This document shows, piece after piece, positions 1-7,671 of a DNA stretch of 31,510 nt. Within the stretch, counting starts at the first letter, position 1. Every line of letters starts with the position of its first letter. The notes below the pieces were generated by a model. The model saw nothing but the letters and a program-made list of their open reading frames with translations, ran no database searches and was not told where the DNA came from. The position numbers and the translations under genes are program-made. The stretch is taken from the NCBI GenBank assembly GCA_051879195.1, contig JBJELO010000244.1, positions 1 through 31,510 on the forward strand. Direction: 5' to 3'. The DNA comes from TWA4 sp051879195 (GTDB lineage: Bacteria > Bacillota > Clostridia > Lachnospirales > Lachnospiraceae).

Positions 1-1732
1 GATCGTCGCTCATGAGAGCAATATCCGCGGCTTCCACTGCAATATCGCTTCCCATACTGCCCATGGCCACTCCCACGCCTGCGGTTTTCAGAGCCGGAGC
101 ATCGTTGACGCCGTCACCAATCATGCATACCGTCCTGCCTTCTGCCTGCATTTTTTCAATCATAGCTACCTTTTCTTCGGGCAGAAGCTCCGCATGCACC
201 TCGTTGATCCCCACACGTTTTGCAAACCAGTCTGCGGTCTGTCTGCTGTCACCGGTCAGCAGCACTGTATCCGTATGCAGACCATTTAAACTGCGGATCA
301 TATCCGCAGCTTCTTCCCTCAGCACATCCGACATGGCAATGATACCGATGCAGCGGCCGTCAGCGGCTGCTCTCTTTTCTGCAGTTGAGTTTTCTGCAGT
401 CGTTTTTTCTGAGGCTGATTCTTCTGCAATTAATTCTTCTGCAATCAGTATGGAGGCTTTTCCCTGTGAACGGAGCCTTTCCAGCTGTTCTTTCACACTT
501 TCACCCGGGAAGAAACCATGTTCCGTCAGGTATTTTTCACTTCCGCAGTACAGTTTCCGCCCTGAAACCTGTGCACAGATTCCTTTACCCGCATCCATAT
601 GAAATGCTTCCGGTTCCACCGGTTTTACAGACCGGCTTTCGGCGCAGGCTGTAATGGCTTTTGCCAGAGGATGTTCGCTGCGGGATTCCGCTGAAGCGGT
701 CAGCCTCAGAAGCTCATTCTCACTGAGGCCGCTGTCAAAAGGCAGGATATCGCTGACCTCCAGGCAGCCGCAGGTCAGAGTACCCGTTTTATCAAAAGCG
801 ATGGTATCTACTTTGCCCATTTTCTCCAGTGCTTCTCCGGATTTCACGATGACTCCGTGCTTTGTGGCCTGTCCGATTGCTGCCATAACAGCAGTAGGCG
901 TTGCCAGCACCAGCGCACAGGGACAGAATACCACCAGAACCGTAACAGCACGAACGATATCGCCGGTAACCAGACCTGCCGCTATCGCTATCAGCAGAGC
1001 AACGGGCACCAGGAAGCTGGCTGCTTTGTCGGCAATTCTCGCCATGGGAGCTTTTTTCTCTTCTGCCTCCTGTACCATACGGATCAGTTTCTGAAGAGAA
1101 CTGTCCTGCCCCACCTTTGTTGCATGGATATCCACCGCGCCGAAACGGTTCACCGTACCGCAGAAAACCTCTTCTCCCACGCTTTTATCCACCGGCAGTG
1201 ATTCTCCGGTCATGATGGACTGATCAACAGAGGTTTCTCCGCTGACAATGACCCCATCCACAGGAACCGTTTCTCCCGGCAGAATCCGCAGAAGATCTCC
1301 TGACCGGATTTCCTGTGCCGGAATCATTCTCTCCTGACCGTTTTCCACCCTGCGGCCCTGCACCGGCGCCAGACTGATCAGTTGTTTCAGTCCTTTTCTG
1401 GCACGCTCCGTAGTCATATCCTCCAGAATGGCACCAATTGCCATGATAAAAACCACCTCACCGGCTGCAAACAGATCACCGATGGCAATAGCTGCAAACA
1501 TGGCAATGGTAATCAGCAGTGCGGAGGAAATCTTACTGATTCCCGGATTGTGAATTACACGCCACACTGCCAGATACAAAAGCGGAATCCCGCTGATCAC
1601 CACCGTAATCCATGCCGGATCCACCGGCAGCGCTGCCCCGATCCGTGGCAGGACAAAACTCAGTACAAGAAAAATACCGCCCACCGCTGTCATGGGAACC
1701 CCTGCCAGAATATCATTGATCTTTTTTAACAT
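1..1732 (-). CDS. Heavy-metal P1B-type ATPase, 3' end outside window
   Basis: This is a membrane pump that should export a transition-metal ion using ATP. The first 577 codons are present; the C-terminal part lies beyond the left edge. Translation shows the actuator TGES at about residues 175-178, the transmembrane CPC metal site at 270-272 followed by ALVLATPTAV, the phosphorylated DKTGT at 314-318, an SEHPLAKA nucleotide-binding motif, and GDGVNDAP near 550. There is no N-terminal HMA metal-binding domain: the protein starts with MLKKINDILAG and goes almost directly into membrane helices. The CPC motif fits Cd/Zn/Co or Cu pumps, and the residues that would separate them are beyond the edge. 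The ATG at 1732 follows an AAAGGGG ribosome site. Five pentapeptide repeats lie at residues 430-454. It diverges from a TetR gene that may control it. Confidence 0.93.
   Translation of the reverse strand, partial: MLKKINDILAGVPMTAVGGIFLVLSFVLPRIGAALPVDPAWITVVISGIPLLYLAVWRVIHNPGISKISSALLITIAMFAAIAIGDLFAAGEVVFIMAIGAILEDMTTERARKGLKQLISLAPVQGRRVENGQERMIPAQEIRSGDLLRILPGETVPVDGVIVSGETSVDQSIMTGESLPVDKSVGEEVFCGTVNRFGAVDIHATKVGQDSSLQKLIRMVQEAEEKKAPMARIADKAASFLVPVALLIAIAAGLVTGDIVRAVTVLVVFCPCALVLATPTAVMAAIGQATKHGVIVKSGEALEKMGKVDTIAFDKTGTLTCGCLEVSDILPFDSGLSENELLRLTASAESRSEHPLAKAITACAESRSVKPVEPEAFHMDAGKGICAQVSGRKLYCGSEKYLTEHGFFPGESVKEQLERLRSQGKASILIAEELIAEESASEKTTAENSTAEKRAAADGRCIGIIAMSDVLREEAADMIRSLNGLHTDTVLLTGDSRQTADWFAKRVGINEVHAELLPEEKVAMIEKMQAEGRTVCMIGDGVNDAPALKTAGVGVAMGSMGSDIAVEAADIALMSDD
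371..445 (-). repeat. Five-unit 15-bp in-frame minisatellite inside the P-type ATPase
   Basis: Read on the minus strand, five consecutive 15-base units run from 445 down to 371: ATTGCAGAAGAATTA, ATTGCAGAAGAATCA, GCCTCAGAAAAAACG, ACTGCAGAAAACTCA and ACTGCAGAAAAGAGA. They encode IAEEL, IAEES, ASEKT, TAENS and TAEKR (residues 430-454). The unit is a multiple of three, so copy-number change would keep the reading frame. Confidence 0.85.
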
Positions 1733-1752
1733 ACTCACACCCCTTTACTCTC

Positions 1753-1781
1753 TTGACATTATGCCTGTTATAACGTACAAT
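1753..1781 (+). promoter_or_regulatory. Promoter of the tetR gene, overlapping the ATPase promoter
   Basis: TTGACA (1753-1758), a 17-base spacer and TACAAT (1776-1781) form a near-consensus promoter. The predicted start near 1788 gives a leader of about 184 bases before the TetR start codon. The element shares bases 1767-1781 with the minus-strand ATPase promoter, so the two polymerases would compete for the same DNA. Confidence 0.7.
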
Positions 1782-1823
1782 TCATCTGTTATCAAACATA
1801 TTGTTCATTATCTTTACTGTTAT
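1765..1823. repeat. Three CTGTTAT direct repeats, candidate operator
   Basis: CTGTTAT occurs at 1765-1771, 1786-1792 and 1817-1823, with start-to-start distances of 21 and 31 bases (close to two and three helical turns). The first two copies cover the -10 and -35 boxes of the ATPase promoter. A TetR dimer normally binds a palindrome, so the assignment as its operator is only an inference. Confidence 0.4.
1767..1795 (-). promoter_or_regulatory. Promoter of the metal ATPase gene
   Basis: On the minus strand, TTGATA (1795-1790) and TATAAC (1772-1767) are separated by 17 bases. This is a good sigma-70-type promoter about 35 bases upstream of the ATPase start codon. It overlaps the plus-strand tetR promoter. 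Confidence 0.7.
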
Positions 1824-1971
1824 TTTAATAAATTCCCCGTGAAAAACAAGAATCAGAATCGCGGGAATGTAAGATACGGAACATTCGGGCTTTTTTGTCC
1901 GAAAGTGCATACAGGAATACCCTTTTGCAGAAGAGTGATTAAAAACACTGGCAAAGAAAGGAGGCTGCCAT

Positions 1972-2541
1972 ATGGACAGAAGACAGCAGAAAACAAGAAA
2001 AGCTGTATTTCAGGCATTCATCACCCTGCTGGGTGAGAAAAGCTACAGCAGCATCACGGTACAGGAGATTATCGACAGAGCCGATATTGGAAGGAGCACT
2101 TTTTACGCTCATTTTGAGACAAAGGATGATTTGCTGAAGGAACTGTGCGGGGAATTATTCGGACATATTATCGACAGCGCCATGGACTGCACTCATACCC
2201 ACGGACTGTATTCCGACGGCAGTGCGCCGGAGTCGGTTTTCTGCCATCTTCTCCAGCATCTTCAGGAAAATGACAGCAATATTCTGGGACTGCTGTCCTG
2301 TGAAAGCAGCGAGATTTTTCTGCGCTATTTCAAGGACAGCCTGAATGAGCTGGTCCGGGTACAGCTGCTGAACAGAGAGGGACGTTCCAATCCAGTCCTC
2401 CCCGACGATTTTCTTATTAACCACATTTCCGGAAGTTTTGTGGAGATGGTTCAGTGGTGGCTGAAGGGCAAAAAAAAGCAGCTCCCTGAGGAGCTGGACC
2501 GATACTTCCGGGCAGTCATTGAGCCGATATTTACAGAATGA
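1972..2541 (+). CDS. TetR/AcrR-family transcriptional regulator
   Basis: This is a 189-residue DNA-binding protein. The N-terminal helix-turn-helix covers about residues 8-55, with the typical ITVQEIIDRADIGRSTFYAHFETKDDLL pattern broken here as ITVQEI at the start and STFYAHF at the recognition helix. The C-terminal half, including a VEMVQWWLKGK segment, resembles the ligand-binding domain of the subgroup with a TetR-like C-terminal domain. The ATG at 1972 has an AAAGGAGG ribosome site (1957-1964) with seven bases of spacing. The gene diverges from the metal P-type ATPase, so it probably represses that pump and perhaps itself through the overlapping promoters. The inducer is unknown. It ends at a strong hairpin shared with mgtE. 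Confidence 0.92.
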   Translation: MDRRQQKTRKAVFQAFITLLGEKSYSSITVQEIIDRADIGRSTFYAHFETKDDLLKELCGELFGHIIDSAMDCTHTHGLYSDGSAPESVFCHLLQHLQENDSNILGLLSCESSEIFLRYFKDSLNELVRVQLLNREGRSNPVLPDDFLINHISGSFVEMVQWWLKGKKKQLPEELDRYFRAVIEPIFTE

Positions 2542-2599
2542 TCCGCAGCCGGCTGTAGGCTGATATGAAAATTTCATACTCAGAATTTCATAAGGAATT

Positions 2600-2634
2600 G
2601 TCCCCGAAGCCATAAAACATCAGGCTTCGGGGAC
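2600..2634. terminator. Hairpin between convergent tetR and mgtE
   Basis: A perfect 12-base-pair stem (GTCCCCGAAGCC at 2600-2611 with its complement at 2623-2634) and an 11-base loop lie between two converging genes, starting six bases after the mgtE stop codon. No T-tract follows on either strand, so it may be a weak or helper-dependent terminator. Confidence 0.6.
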
Positions 2635-2640
2635 CAATAT

Positions 2641-4110
2641 TCAGCCTCCCAGATTCAGAATCTGCAGGAGGAAAAGCCAGCTCAGACCGTAATAGGAGAT
2701 AACCGCCACCAGATCGTTAACTGTTGTAATCAACGGCCCGGATGCCACTGCCGGGTCGATCTTGATCTTCTTAAAAAACAGCGGAATCAGCGTGCCCACC
2801 GCACTGGAAATCACCATGGCAAACAAAAGAGAGATGCCGATACAGCCGGATACCGCAAATGCAAACATAGCTGTTTTTCCTTTCAGCAACATGATATAGA
2901 GACCTACAAACAGAAAGGACACACTTCCCAGCAGCAGCCCGTTGGAAAAGCCTACTTTAACTTCCTTGCCTACGAGCCCCAGCTTCTGGCGGCCGATGAG
3001 GGATTCATCCATCAGAACACGGATAGTAACTGCCAGAGACTGGGTTCCCACATTACCTGCCATATCCAGAATCAGCGACTGGAAACACATGATCAGAGTC
3101 AGCTGTGATACCACTCTTTCAAAGACACCTACAACCGAGGAGACCACCATGCCCAGAAACAGCAGTACAAACAGCCAGGGCAAACGTTTTTTCATGCTCT
3201 CCTTCAGCGGCTCCTTCAGATCTTCCTCTGCAGTCAGACCTGCCAGCATGGCGTAATCTTCACCCATCTCGTCATCCACCACTTCAATGATACTCTGGGA
3301 TGTGATCACGCCCAGAAGATGATTCTCATTGTCAAGAACCGGAATGGAATTCTCTGAATAATCCTTCAGTTTCTCAATACAGTCATCAATTTCTTCATTG
3401 CCATATACATAGGGATAAGAGGTCATGATCAGATCCTCCAGATTCACATCCTGTCTGGCAATAATCAGTTCTTTCAGATCCAGCGCTCCGTAATAGCCGC
3501 CCTTTTCATCCACCACAAACAGGGTGGAAATATTATCATTCTTCGAAGCCTGTTCAATCAGCGCACTCATGGCCTGTTTCACCGACAGTTCCTCCCGGAT
3601 CACAATACAGTTTGTGGTCATCCGGCTGCCGATTTCATCCTCATCAAAGGATGCAATCAACGCAATATCCTTCCTGACGCTTTCATCCACCAGATCAATG
3701 AGCAGCCGCCGCTTGTTTTTGTCAATCTCATGAAGTACCTCAACAGCCGAATCCGCCTCCATACCGGAAAGGATCGCAGCAGCTTTCTTTAAATCCATCT
3801 CGTCCAGATAGGCGCCCACTTCATCCTCTTCCACATATTCAAAAATGTCGGACAGCATATCCGCATCAAGTATGCGGTACAGCTTTCTCCGTTCCGCCGG
3901 GGTCAGCTCCGGCAGAACATCGGCGATATCATTCTCATGATAATCATTGATCTGATCGCCCTTTTTTCCGGGAGAGGCATCGCTTCGAATAATCGCAATG
4001 ATCTCACTTCTGTAATCCGGTTTCTGAACCGTTTTTCTTTCTTCCGATTCCGCATGTCCTGCATGCAGATCCATATGTTCTTCCATCAATTCCGGAAATT
4101 TCTTTTCCAT
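2641..4110 (-). CDS. mgtE: Magnesium transporter MgtE
   Basis: This is a 489-residue magnesium channel of the inner membrane. An MgtE N domain of leucine/acid-rich repeats (about 55-165) is followed by two CBS domains (about 170-290) that sense intracellular magnesium, then five membrane helices (about 320-489) including the conserved DMAGNVGTQSLAV pore segment and a C-terminal region with PAVASGPLITTVNDL. The frame is open for 39 residues upstream of the chosen start. The ATG at 4110 is preferred because it has AAAGGAGG seven bases upstream, and the upstream extension is not MgtE-like. Residues 1-30, rich in His and Glu, are a short variable extension. The transcript appears to begin near 4504 and carries a long leader with a possible small ORF. 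Confidence 0.95.
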   Translation of the reverse strand: MEKKFPELMEEHMDLHAGHAESEERKTVQKPDYRSEIIAIIRSDASPGKKGDQINDYHENDIADVLPELTPAERRKLYRILDADMLSDIFEYVEEDEVGAYLDEMDLKKAAAILSGMEADSAVEVLHEIDKNKRRLLIDLVDESVRKDIALIASFDEDEIGSRMTTNCIVIREELSVKQAMSALIEQASKNDNISTLFVVDEKGGYYGALDLKELIIARQDVNLEDLIMTSYPYVYGNEEIDDCIEKLKDYSENSIPVLDNENHLLGVITSQSIIEVVDDEMGEDYAMLAGLTAEEDLKEPLKESMKKRLPWLFVLLFLGMVVSSVVGVFERVVSQLTLIMCFQSLILDMAGNVGTQSLAVTIRVLMDESLIGRQKLGLVGKEVKVGFSNGLLLGSVSFLFVGLYIMLLKGKTAMFAFAVSGCIGISLLFAMVISSAVGTLIPLFFKKIKIDPAVASGPLITTVNDLVAVISYYGLSWLFLLQILNLGG

Positions 4111-4282
4111 TCTCCATCCTCCTTTTCTGAAAAAGAGCGCAAAAACCACAGAACCGGATGACCAATCCATGTCAAAGCCGATCCCGAAATTCCCCTTTTC
4201 TTTTTTGCCAATAAGGTAATTCATCAATTGTGATATGAAACCGCAATCCGGTCAGAATGGAAAAATATGGAAATGGAATTTC

Positions 4283-4387
4283 CTAAAACAGAACCGACAG
4301 CTGCCTGCAAGCGCCTGCTCTGCTTTTCATTTCGCATATTCTGCCATTCATGTACCGCCCTGGCCCATAACTGTCACAACTGTCCAT
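4283..4387 (-). CDS. Possible 34-residue leader peptide upstream of mgtE
   Basis: A short ORF starts MDSCDSYGPGRYMNGR and ends ACRQLSVLF. It contains three cysteines (4, 18, 27), five arginines and four glycines, and has no signal peptide or membrane helix. Its ATG has AGGTGA five bases upstream, the same type of ribosome site used by the DUF624 gene in this window. It lies inside the transcribed mgtE leader. It could be a regulatory leader peptide, a free small protein, or a chance ORF. I recognise no family. Confidence 0.4.
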   Translation of the reverse strand: MDSCDSYGPGRYMNGRICEMKSRAGACRQLSVLF

Positions 4388-4467
4388 TCTGTTCACCTGC
4401 CTTCTTTATGAAATGAGCAGCTCTTCAAAGTCAGAGCAGAAAGAAATCTCCGGCCCCAAACAGCTGC

Positions 4468-4504
4468 AAAAAACTGAAATACGCTGCCGTCATTGGCTGC
4501 AGCG
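4468..4504 (-). terminator. Possible terminator of the PBP gene
   Basis: A six-pair stem (CGCTGC at 4504-4499 with GCAGCG at 4487-4482) is followed after eight bases by a run of six T on the minus strand (4473-4468). The stem is short and the gap is longer than usual. Because it lies just after the predicted mgtE start point, it could instead be the first structure of the mgtE leader. Confidence 0.4.
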
Positions 4505-4510
4505 ACAATT

Positions 4511-4539
4511 ATTATACCTTATTTTTGATTCCTTGTAAA
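4511..4539 (-). promoter_or_regulatory. Promoter of the mgtE leader transcript
   Basis: TTTACA (4539-4534) and TATAAT (4516-4511) on the minus strand are 17 bases apart. The promoter lies across the stop codon of the upstream PBP gene (4521-4519), so mgtE transcription starts just as the PBP gene ends. Confidence 0.7.
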
Positions 4540-6630
4540 CCAGCCGGAAAGAACTTCGCTGTCCTTTCCCACCACATAGCTGCTGCCGCCTTTTTCCCTG
4601 ATATCTTCAATCATACTCACCAGAAGAATGGGATTTTCTTCATTTTTGTCCGCAGTCATGACGGCAAACCATCCCAGCTTCGCACCATTTTCTTCCTCTT
4701 TGCTGGATTTCAGCTCAGCGGTCCCTGTCTTGCCTGCCAGTACCACATCTTCTCTCCGGGCAATGCGGCTGCTGCCGTACCCCGTTCCATTGGGATCATT
4801 TACCACTTTTTTCATGCCTTCCAGTACCTTATCTGCTGCATCAGCTGAAAAAGCACCTTCTACCAGAATTTCTCCCTCCGGATTCTCCGTATATACAAGA
4901 TAGGGTTTGATGACATTACCGTCATTACAGAAAGCCGTATAAATGGAAGCCAGGTGCAGCGGATTGATCAGAATCTGCCCCTGCCCGTATCCGCTGTCCG
5001 CCAGCTGGATCTCGCTGTCAATATGATCGGTATTGGAATACTGAGAAACCGCCATAGTGATTTCAAAAGGAAATTCTTCACCAAAACCCAGTTTCTTAAG
5101 ATAGTTTTCCAGCGTATCCGCACCAATATTCAGCGCAGCCTTCGCAAAATAAATATTGTCGGAATAAATGAGGGCATTTTCAAAAGTAACCGGCTCATAT
5201 GCGTGAAGTGTTGTCACATAATAGGACCCCCAGCTGCTGTCCTTCTGCCAGCTCAGACCTTCATTTCCGTAATCCTTTTCCGGATCCAGCGTACCGCTGT
5301 CCAGCCCGATGGCTCCGATAATCGGCTTAAAAGTGGATCCGGGGCACCAGACCTGACGGAACCGGTTGTACAGAGGCCGGGATGCATCTTCATTCAGCTG
5401 TGTCCATTTCTCCTCCGACATGCCCAGAATAAAATCATTGTCATCAAAGGATGGGGTACTGACCAGAGCCAGAACCTCACCGGTGAAGGGATTCATGGCC
5501 ACGGAACAGCTCTCATCCTCTTTAAACTGTTCATACAGCTCCTTCTGGAGCTCTGAATCAATGGTCAGACGGATATTTTCGCCGTTCTGCACCTGCCGGG
5601 CGGCTATGGTTTTCTTTTCATTGCCCTCTTCATCCACGATGTAGATCCGGCATCCGTTCTGTCCTTTCAGTTCTTTTTCAAAAAGACTTTCCATCCCGCT
5701 TCTGCCGATGACGCTGGCGCTGGTGTACCCCTCGCCCTCGTGTTTTTCCAGATCCTCCGCCGTTACGTTCTGAACATATCCGATCAGATGGGATGCCGCT
5801 TCTCCCAGCGGGTACTGACGCACCTCCGTGTCAGTAATCATAACTCCGGAAATCTCCAGAAGTTTATCCTGCCTCTCTTTCTCTTTTTCAGCTGCTTCAT
5901 CAGTCTCCTCTGATCTGAGATCCGCATCCGTAACCTTGACCAGCGTTTTAATGGGAACAAAAGAATCCTCTTTCACCCATCCGGCCGATAATTTATTCTC
6001 AATTGATTCTCCGGAAACCTCCAGCAGCTTTGCAATTTCCGAAATGGCAGTCTCTTTGTCCTTCAGTCTGCCGGGAACGATTCCCACCGAGGAAGCAGTT
6101 CCCTGCCCTGCAAGGACCCTGCCGTTCCGGTCAAGGATTTCTCCCCGCTGTGCCTGAATCGTGGATACCCGGACCTTGTCCGTTTCTTTCAAACCGGGGA
6201 AGATCAGCTCATCGCTCCATGCAAGCTCGTAACGCTCCTCTCCTTCTATAAATCGTGCTTCATTGCTGACTTCCACACTTCCCGCAGACGTATCAAATGT
6301 CATATGATATGTTACCAGCATCTGTTCTTCATCGTATCCCGTAGTTTCCAGTTCAGTATTCTGTATCTCAATGCCTTCATAAATCGCAGAATTCCGCTTG
6401 ATAAAATCCTCCTGACTGATATTGCCGGAACTCTCCACATTCAGCATGGCATACATTTCCTCATATTCCTGTTTTTCAATGTGCTTCATGTACTCTGTCA
6501 GCAGTTCCTCCGGAGTTTTCCAGCTTTTACTCTTATCACATCCGGTCACAGTCACAGCCGCAGTTACCAGAAGCGCTGCAAACAGAATCATCCGCTGCAT
6601 CAGCCTGCTTCGTTTCTTTCTGTCTACCAT
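4519..6630 (-). CDS. MecA/PBP2a-like penicillin-binding lipoprotein (transpeptidase)
   Basis: This is a 703-residue class B penicillin-binding protein that should cross-link peptidoglycan outside the membrane. A signal segment ends in a VTGC lipobox with Cys31, so it is probably a lipoprotein. Next come an NTF2-like MecA_N domain (about 38-150), a PBP dimerisation domain beginning around TIQAQRGEILDRNGR, and the transpeptidase domain with all three catalytic motifs: STFK (Ser432, Lys435), SDN (490-492) and KTGT (634-637). Domain order and length match the MecA/PBP2a family, whose members include low-affinity beta-lactam-resistant enzymes; resistance is not shown by the sequence. The ATG at 6630 has AAGGAGG nine bases upstream, and the frame is open 24 residues further without a better site. 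It has its own promoter. Confidence 0.93.
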   Translation of the reverse strand: MVDRKKRSRLMQRMILFAALLVTAAVTVTGCDKSKSWKTPEELLTEYMKHIEKQEYEEMYAMLNVESSGNISQEDFIKRNSAIYEGIEIQNTELETTGYDEEQMLVTYHMTFDTSAGSVEVSNEARFIEGEERYELAWSDELIFPGLKETDKVRVSTIQAQRGEILDRNGRVLAGQGTASSVGIVPGRLKDKETAISEIAKLLEVSGESIENKLSAGWVKEDSFVPIKTLVKVTDADLRSEETDEAAEKEKERQDKLLEISGVMITDTEVRQYPLGEAASHLIGYVQNVTAEDLEKHEGEGYTSASVIGRSGMESLFEKELKGQNGCRIYIVDEEGNEKKTIAARQVQNGENIRLTIDSELQKELYEQFKEDESCSVAMNPFTGEVLALVSTPSFDDNDFILGMSEEKWTQLNEDASRPLYNRFRQVWCPGSTFKPIIGAIGLDSGTLDPEKDYGNEGLSWQKDSSWGSYYVTTLHAYEPVTFENALIYSDNIYFAKAALNIGADTLENYLKKLGFGEEFPFEITMAVSQYSNTDHIDSEIQLADSGYGQGQILINPLHLASIYTAFCNDGNVIKPYLVYTENPEGEILVEGAFSADAADKVLEGMKKVVNDPNGTGYGSSRIARREDVVLAGKTGTAELKSSKEEENGAKLGWFAVMTADKNEENPILLVSMIEDIREKGGSSYVVGKDSEVLSGWFTRNQK

Positions 6631-6690
6631 TGATTTTGGCCTCCTTCCTGCCTCATCCAGACAAAGCTGAATCAATAAGTATCTACCGGA

Positions 6691-6719
6691 ATTATACAGC
6701 ATCAGGAATCAAAAAACAA
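6691..6719 (-). promoter_or_regulatory. Promoter of the PBP gene
   Basis: TTGTTT (6719-6714) and TATAAT (6696-6691) on the minus strand are 17 bases apart. The -35 box lies in the T-rich tail of the araC terminator, so the PBP gene restarts transcription immediately after the sugar operon ends. Confidence 0.55.
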
Positions 6720-6724
6720 CAAAA

Positions 6725-6767
6725 CGCCACCAAACTGAGAAATCCGGGAATTCTCAGCTTGGTGACG
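6725..6767. terminator. Strong bidirectional terminator after araC
   Basis: A stem of about 17 pairs (6725-6741 with 6751-6767, with a couple of mismatches or wobbles) is followed on the minus strand by TTTTGTTGTTTTTTG and on the plus strand by CTTTTTCTTTT. It ends the sugar-uptake operon after the AraC gene. Confidence 0.88.
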
Positions 6768-6789
6768 CTTTTTCTTTTCTGATAATGAT

Positions 6790-7671
6790 CTAAAGCACAT
6801 AAAATGGATCCAGCATGGGGTCTTCCCCGAACGTCTGATCCCTGTAATTTTTCATATACTGAACCGGGCTTAATCCCGTCATATTCCGGAAAACCCTTGC
6901 AAAATAATTGCCGTTTGCGAATCCGCAGGCATCTGCAACAAAAGAAACCGAATGATTTCCCTGACGCAGCAGCAGCTTTGCATACTCGATCTTCAGCTGG
7001 TTCAGATATTTTCCCGGCGGAAGCCCCACATGTCTGCCAAATGTCCGCGTCAGATACTCCTGACTGACCTTCAGGCGGTCTGCCAGATCTCCGATTCCAT
7101 CCAGAAACGCAAAATCCTGCTGCATGATCCGTATGGCATCCGCCACAACCTGGGGCATCTGTTTTCTGCTGTCCCCGGAAGGAACGCCCGTTCCGTACAA
7201 TTCAGCAAGCATCTGATAGGCGGCTGCCGAAGCCGTAACTCCCGATACTTCTTTATAATGATCCCGTTCCGTGAGCAGCGCAGCAAACAGAACTGTCACC
7301 CGATAGCCGCCGGACGGAAAGAACAGGCCTCCTTTTCTCGCAGCAGCGTTCAACAGGGTATCCGCCGCGCTCCCCTGCAGACAAATCATATACAGCTTTC
7401 CGCCGGCCGAAGGATAAACCGTAACACTTTCACCGGCTGAAAACACCGCTGCATTCCCGCCTTTCAGGTTAATATGCCCGCCATTGTGTGTCATCTGCAC
7501 ATTGCCTTCCTCCAGTGCAAACAGATACCAGCAGCCCTGACGTTCAGGAAAAGCATACATCTCTCCTTCATCCAGACAGATTCTGTCGGCGCGCAGAATA
7601 CAAAGAAGCCCCGAAATACATTCATCCGGGGCTTCCAGCTCTATCGAACAGAGTTTATCTGAGTATTCCAT
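6790..7671 (-). CDS. AraC-family transcriptional regulator
   Basis: This is a 293-residue regulator with an N-terminal AraC-type sugar-sensing cupin (about 10-110) and two C-terminal helix-turn-helix motifs (about 185-285). The second contains SFVADACGFANGNYFARVF and then the family signature around TGLSPVQYMKNYR. Its ATG overlaps the msmX stop codon in a TAATG arrangement and has only a weak ribosome site, so it is probably translated by coupling to msmX. It is the last gene of the sugar operon, ahead of a strong terminator. It probably adds inducer-dependent activation to the LacI control seen at the other end of the operon. The ligand is unknown. Confidence 0.92.
   Translation of the reverse strand: MEYSDKLCSIELEAPDECISGLLCILRADRICLDEGEMYAFPERQGCWYLFALEEGNVQMTHNGGHINLKGGNAAVFSAGESVTVYPSAGGKLYMICLQGSAADTLLNAAARKGGLFFPSGGYRVTVLFAALLTERDHYKEVSGVTASAAAYQMLAELYGTGVPSGDSRKQMPQVVADAIRIMQQDFAFLDGIGDLADRLKVSQEYLTRTFGRHVGLPPGKYLNQLKIEYAKLLLRQGNHSVSFVADACGFANGNYFARVFRNMTGLSPVQYMKNYRDQTFGEDPMLDPFYVL

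Larger units (their letters stand above)
4111..4518 (-). other. Long mgtE leader region without an annotated gene
   Basis: From the promoter overlapping the upstream PBP stop codon there are about 395 bases before the mgtE start codon. In transcription order the region holds a GC-rich hairpin (4504-4482), a possible 34-residue ORF (4387-4283), and an AT-rich stretch that is an open extension of the mgtE frame. I looked for M-box magnesium riboswitch landmarks and did not find a convincing set. A leader this long is compatible with post-initiation control by magnesium, but that is inference. Confidence 0.5.

Noticed and set aside
4108..4227. Longer mgtE start at 4227
   Set aside because: The 39 extra residues are unlike MgtE and no ribosome site precedes them, while the ATG at 4110 has AAAGGAGG at the ideal distance.
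4111..4518. M-box magnesium riboswitch in the mgtE leader
   Set aside because: Only short pieces such as GCTGC and GCCAATG recall it; the conserved opening segment and the paired core could not be found. A covariance-model search would decide it.
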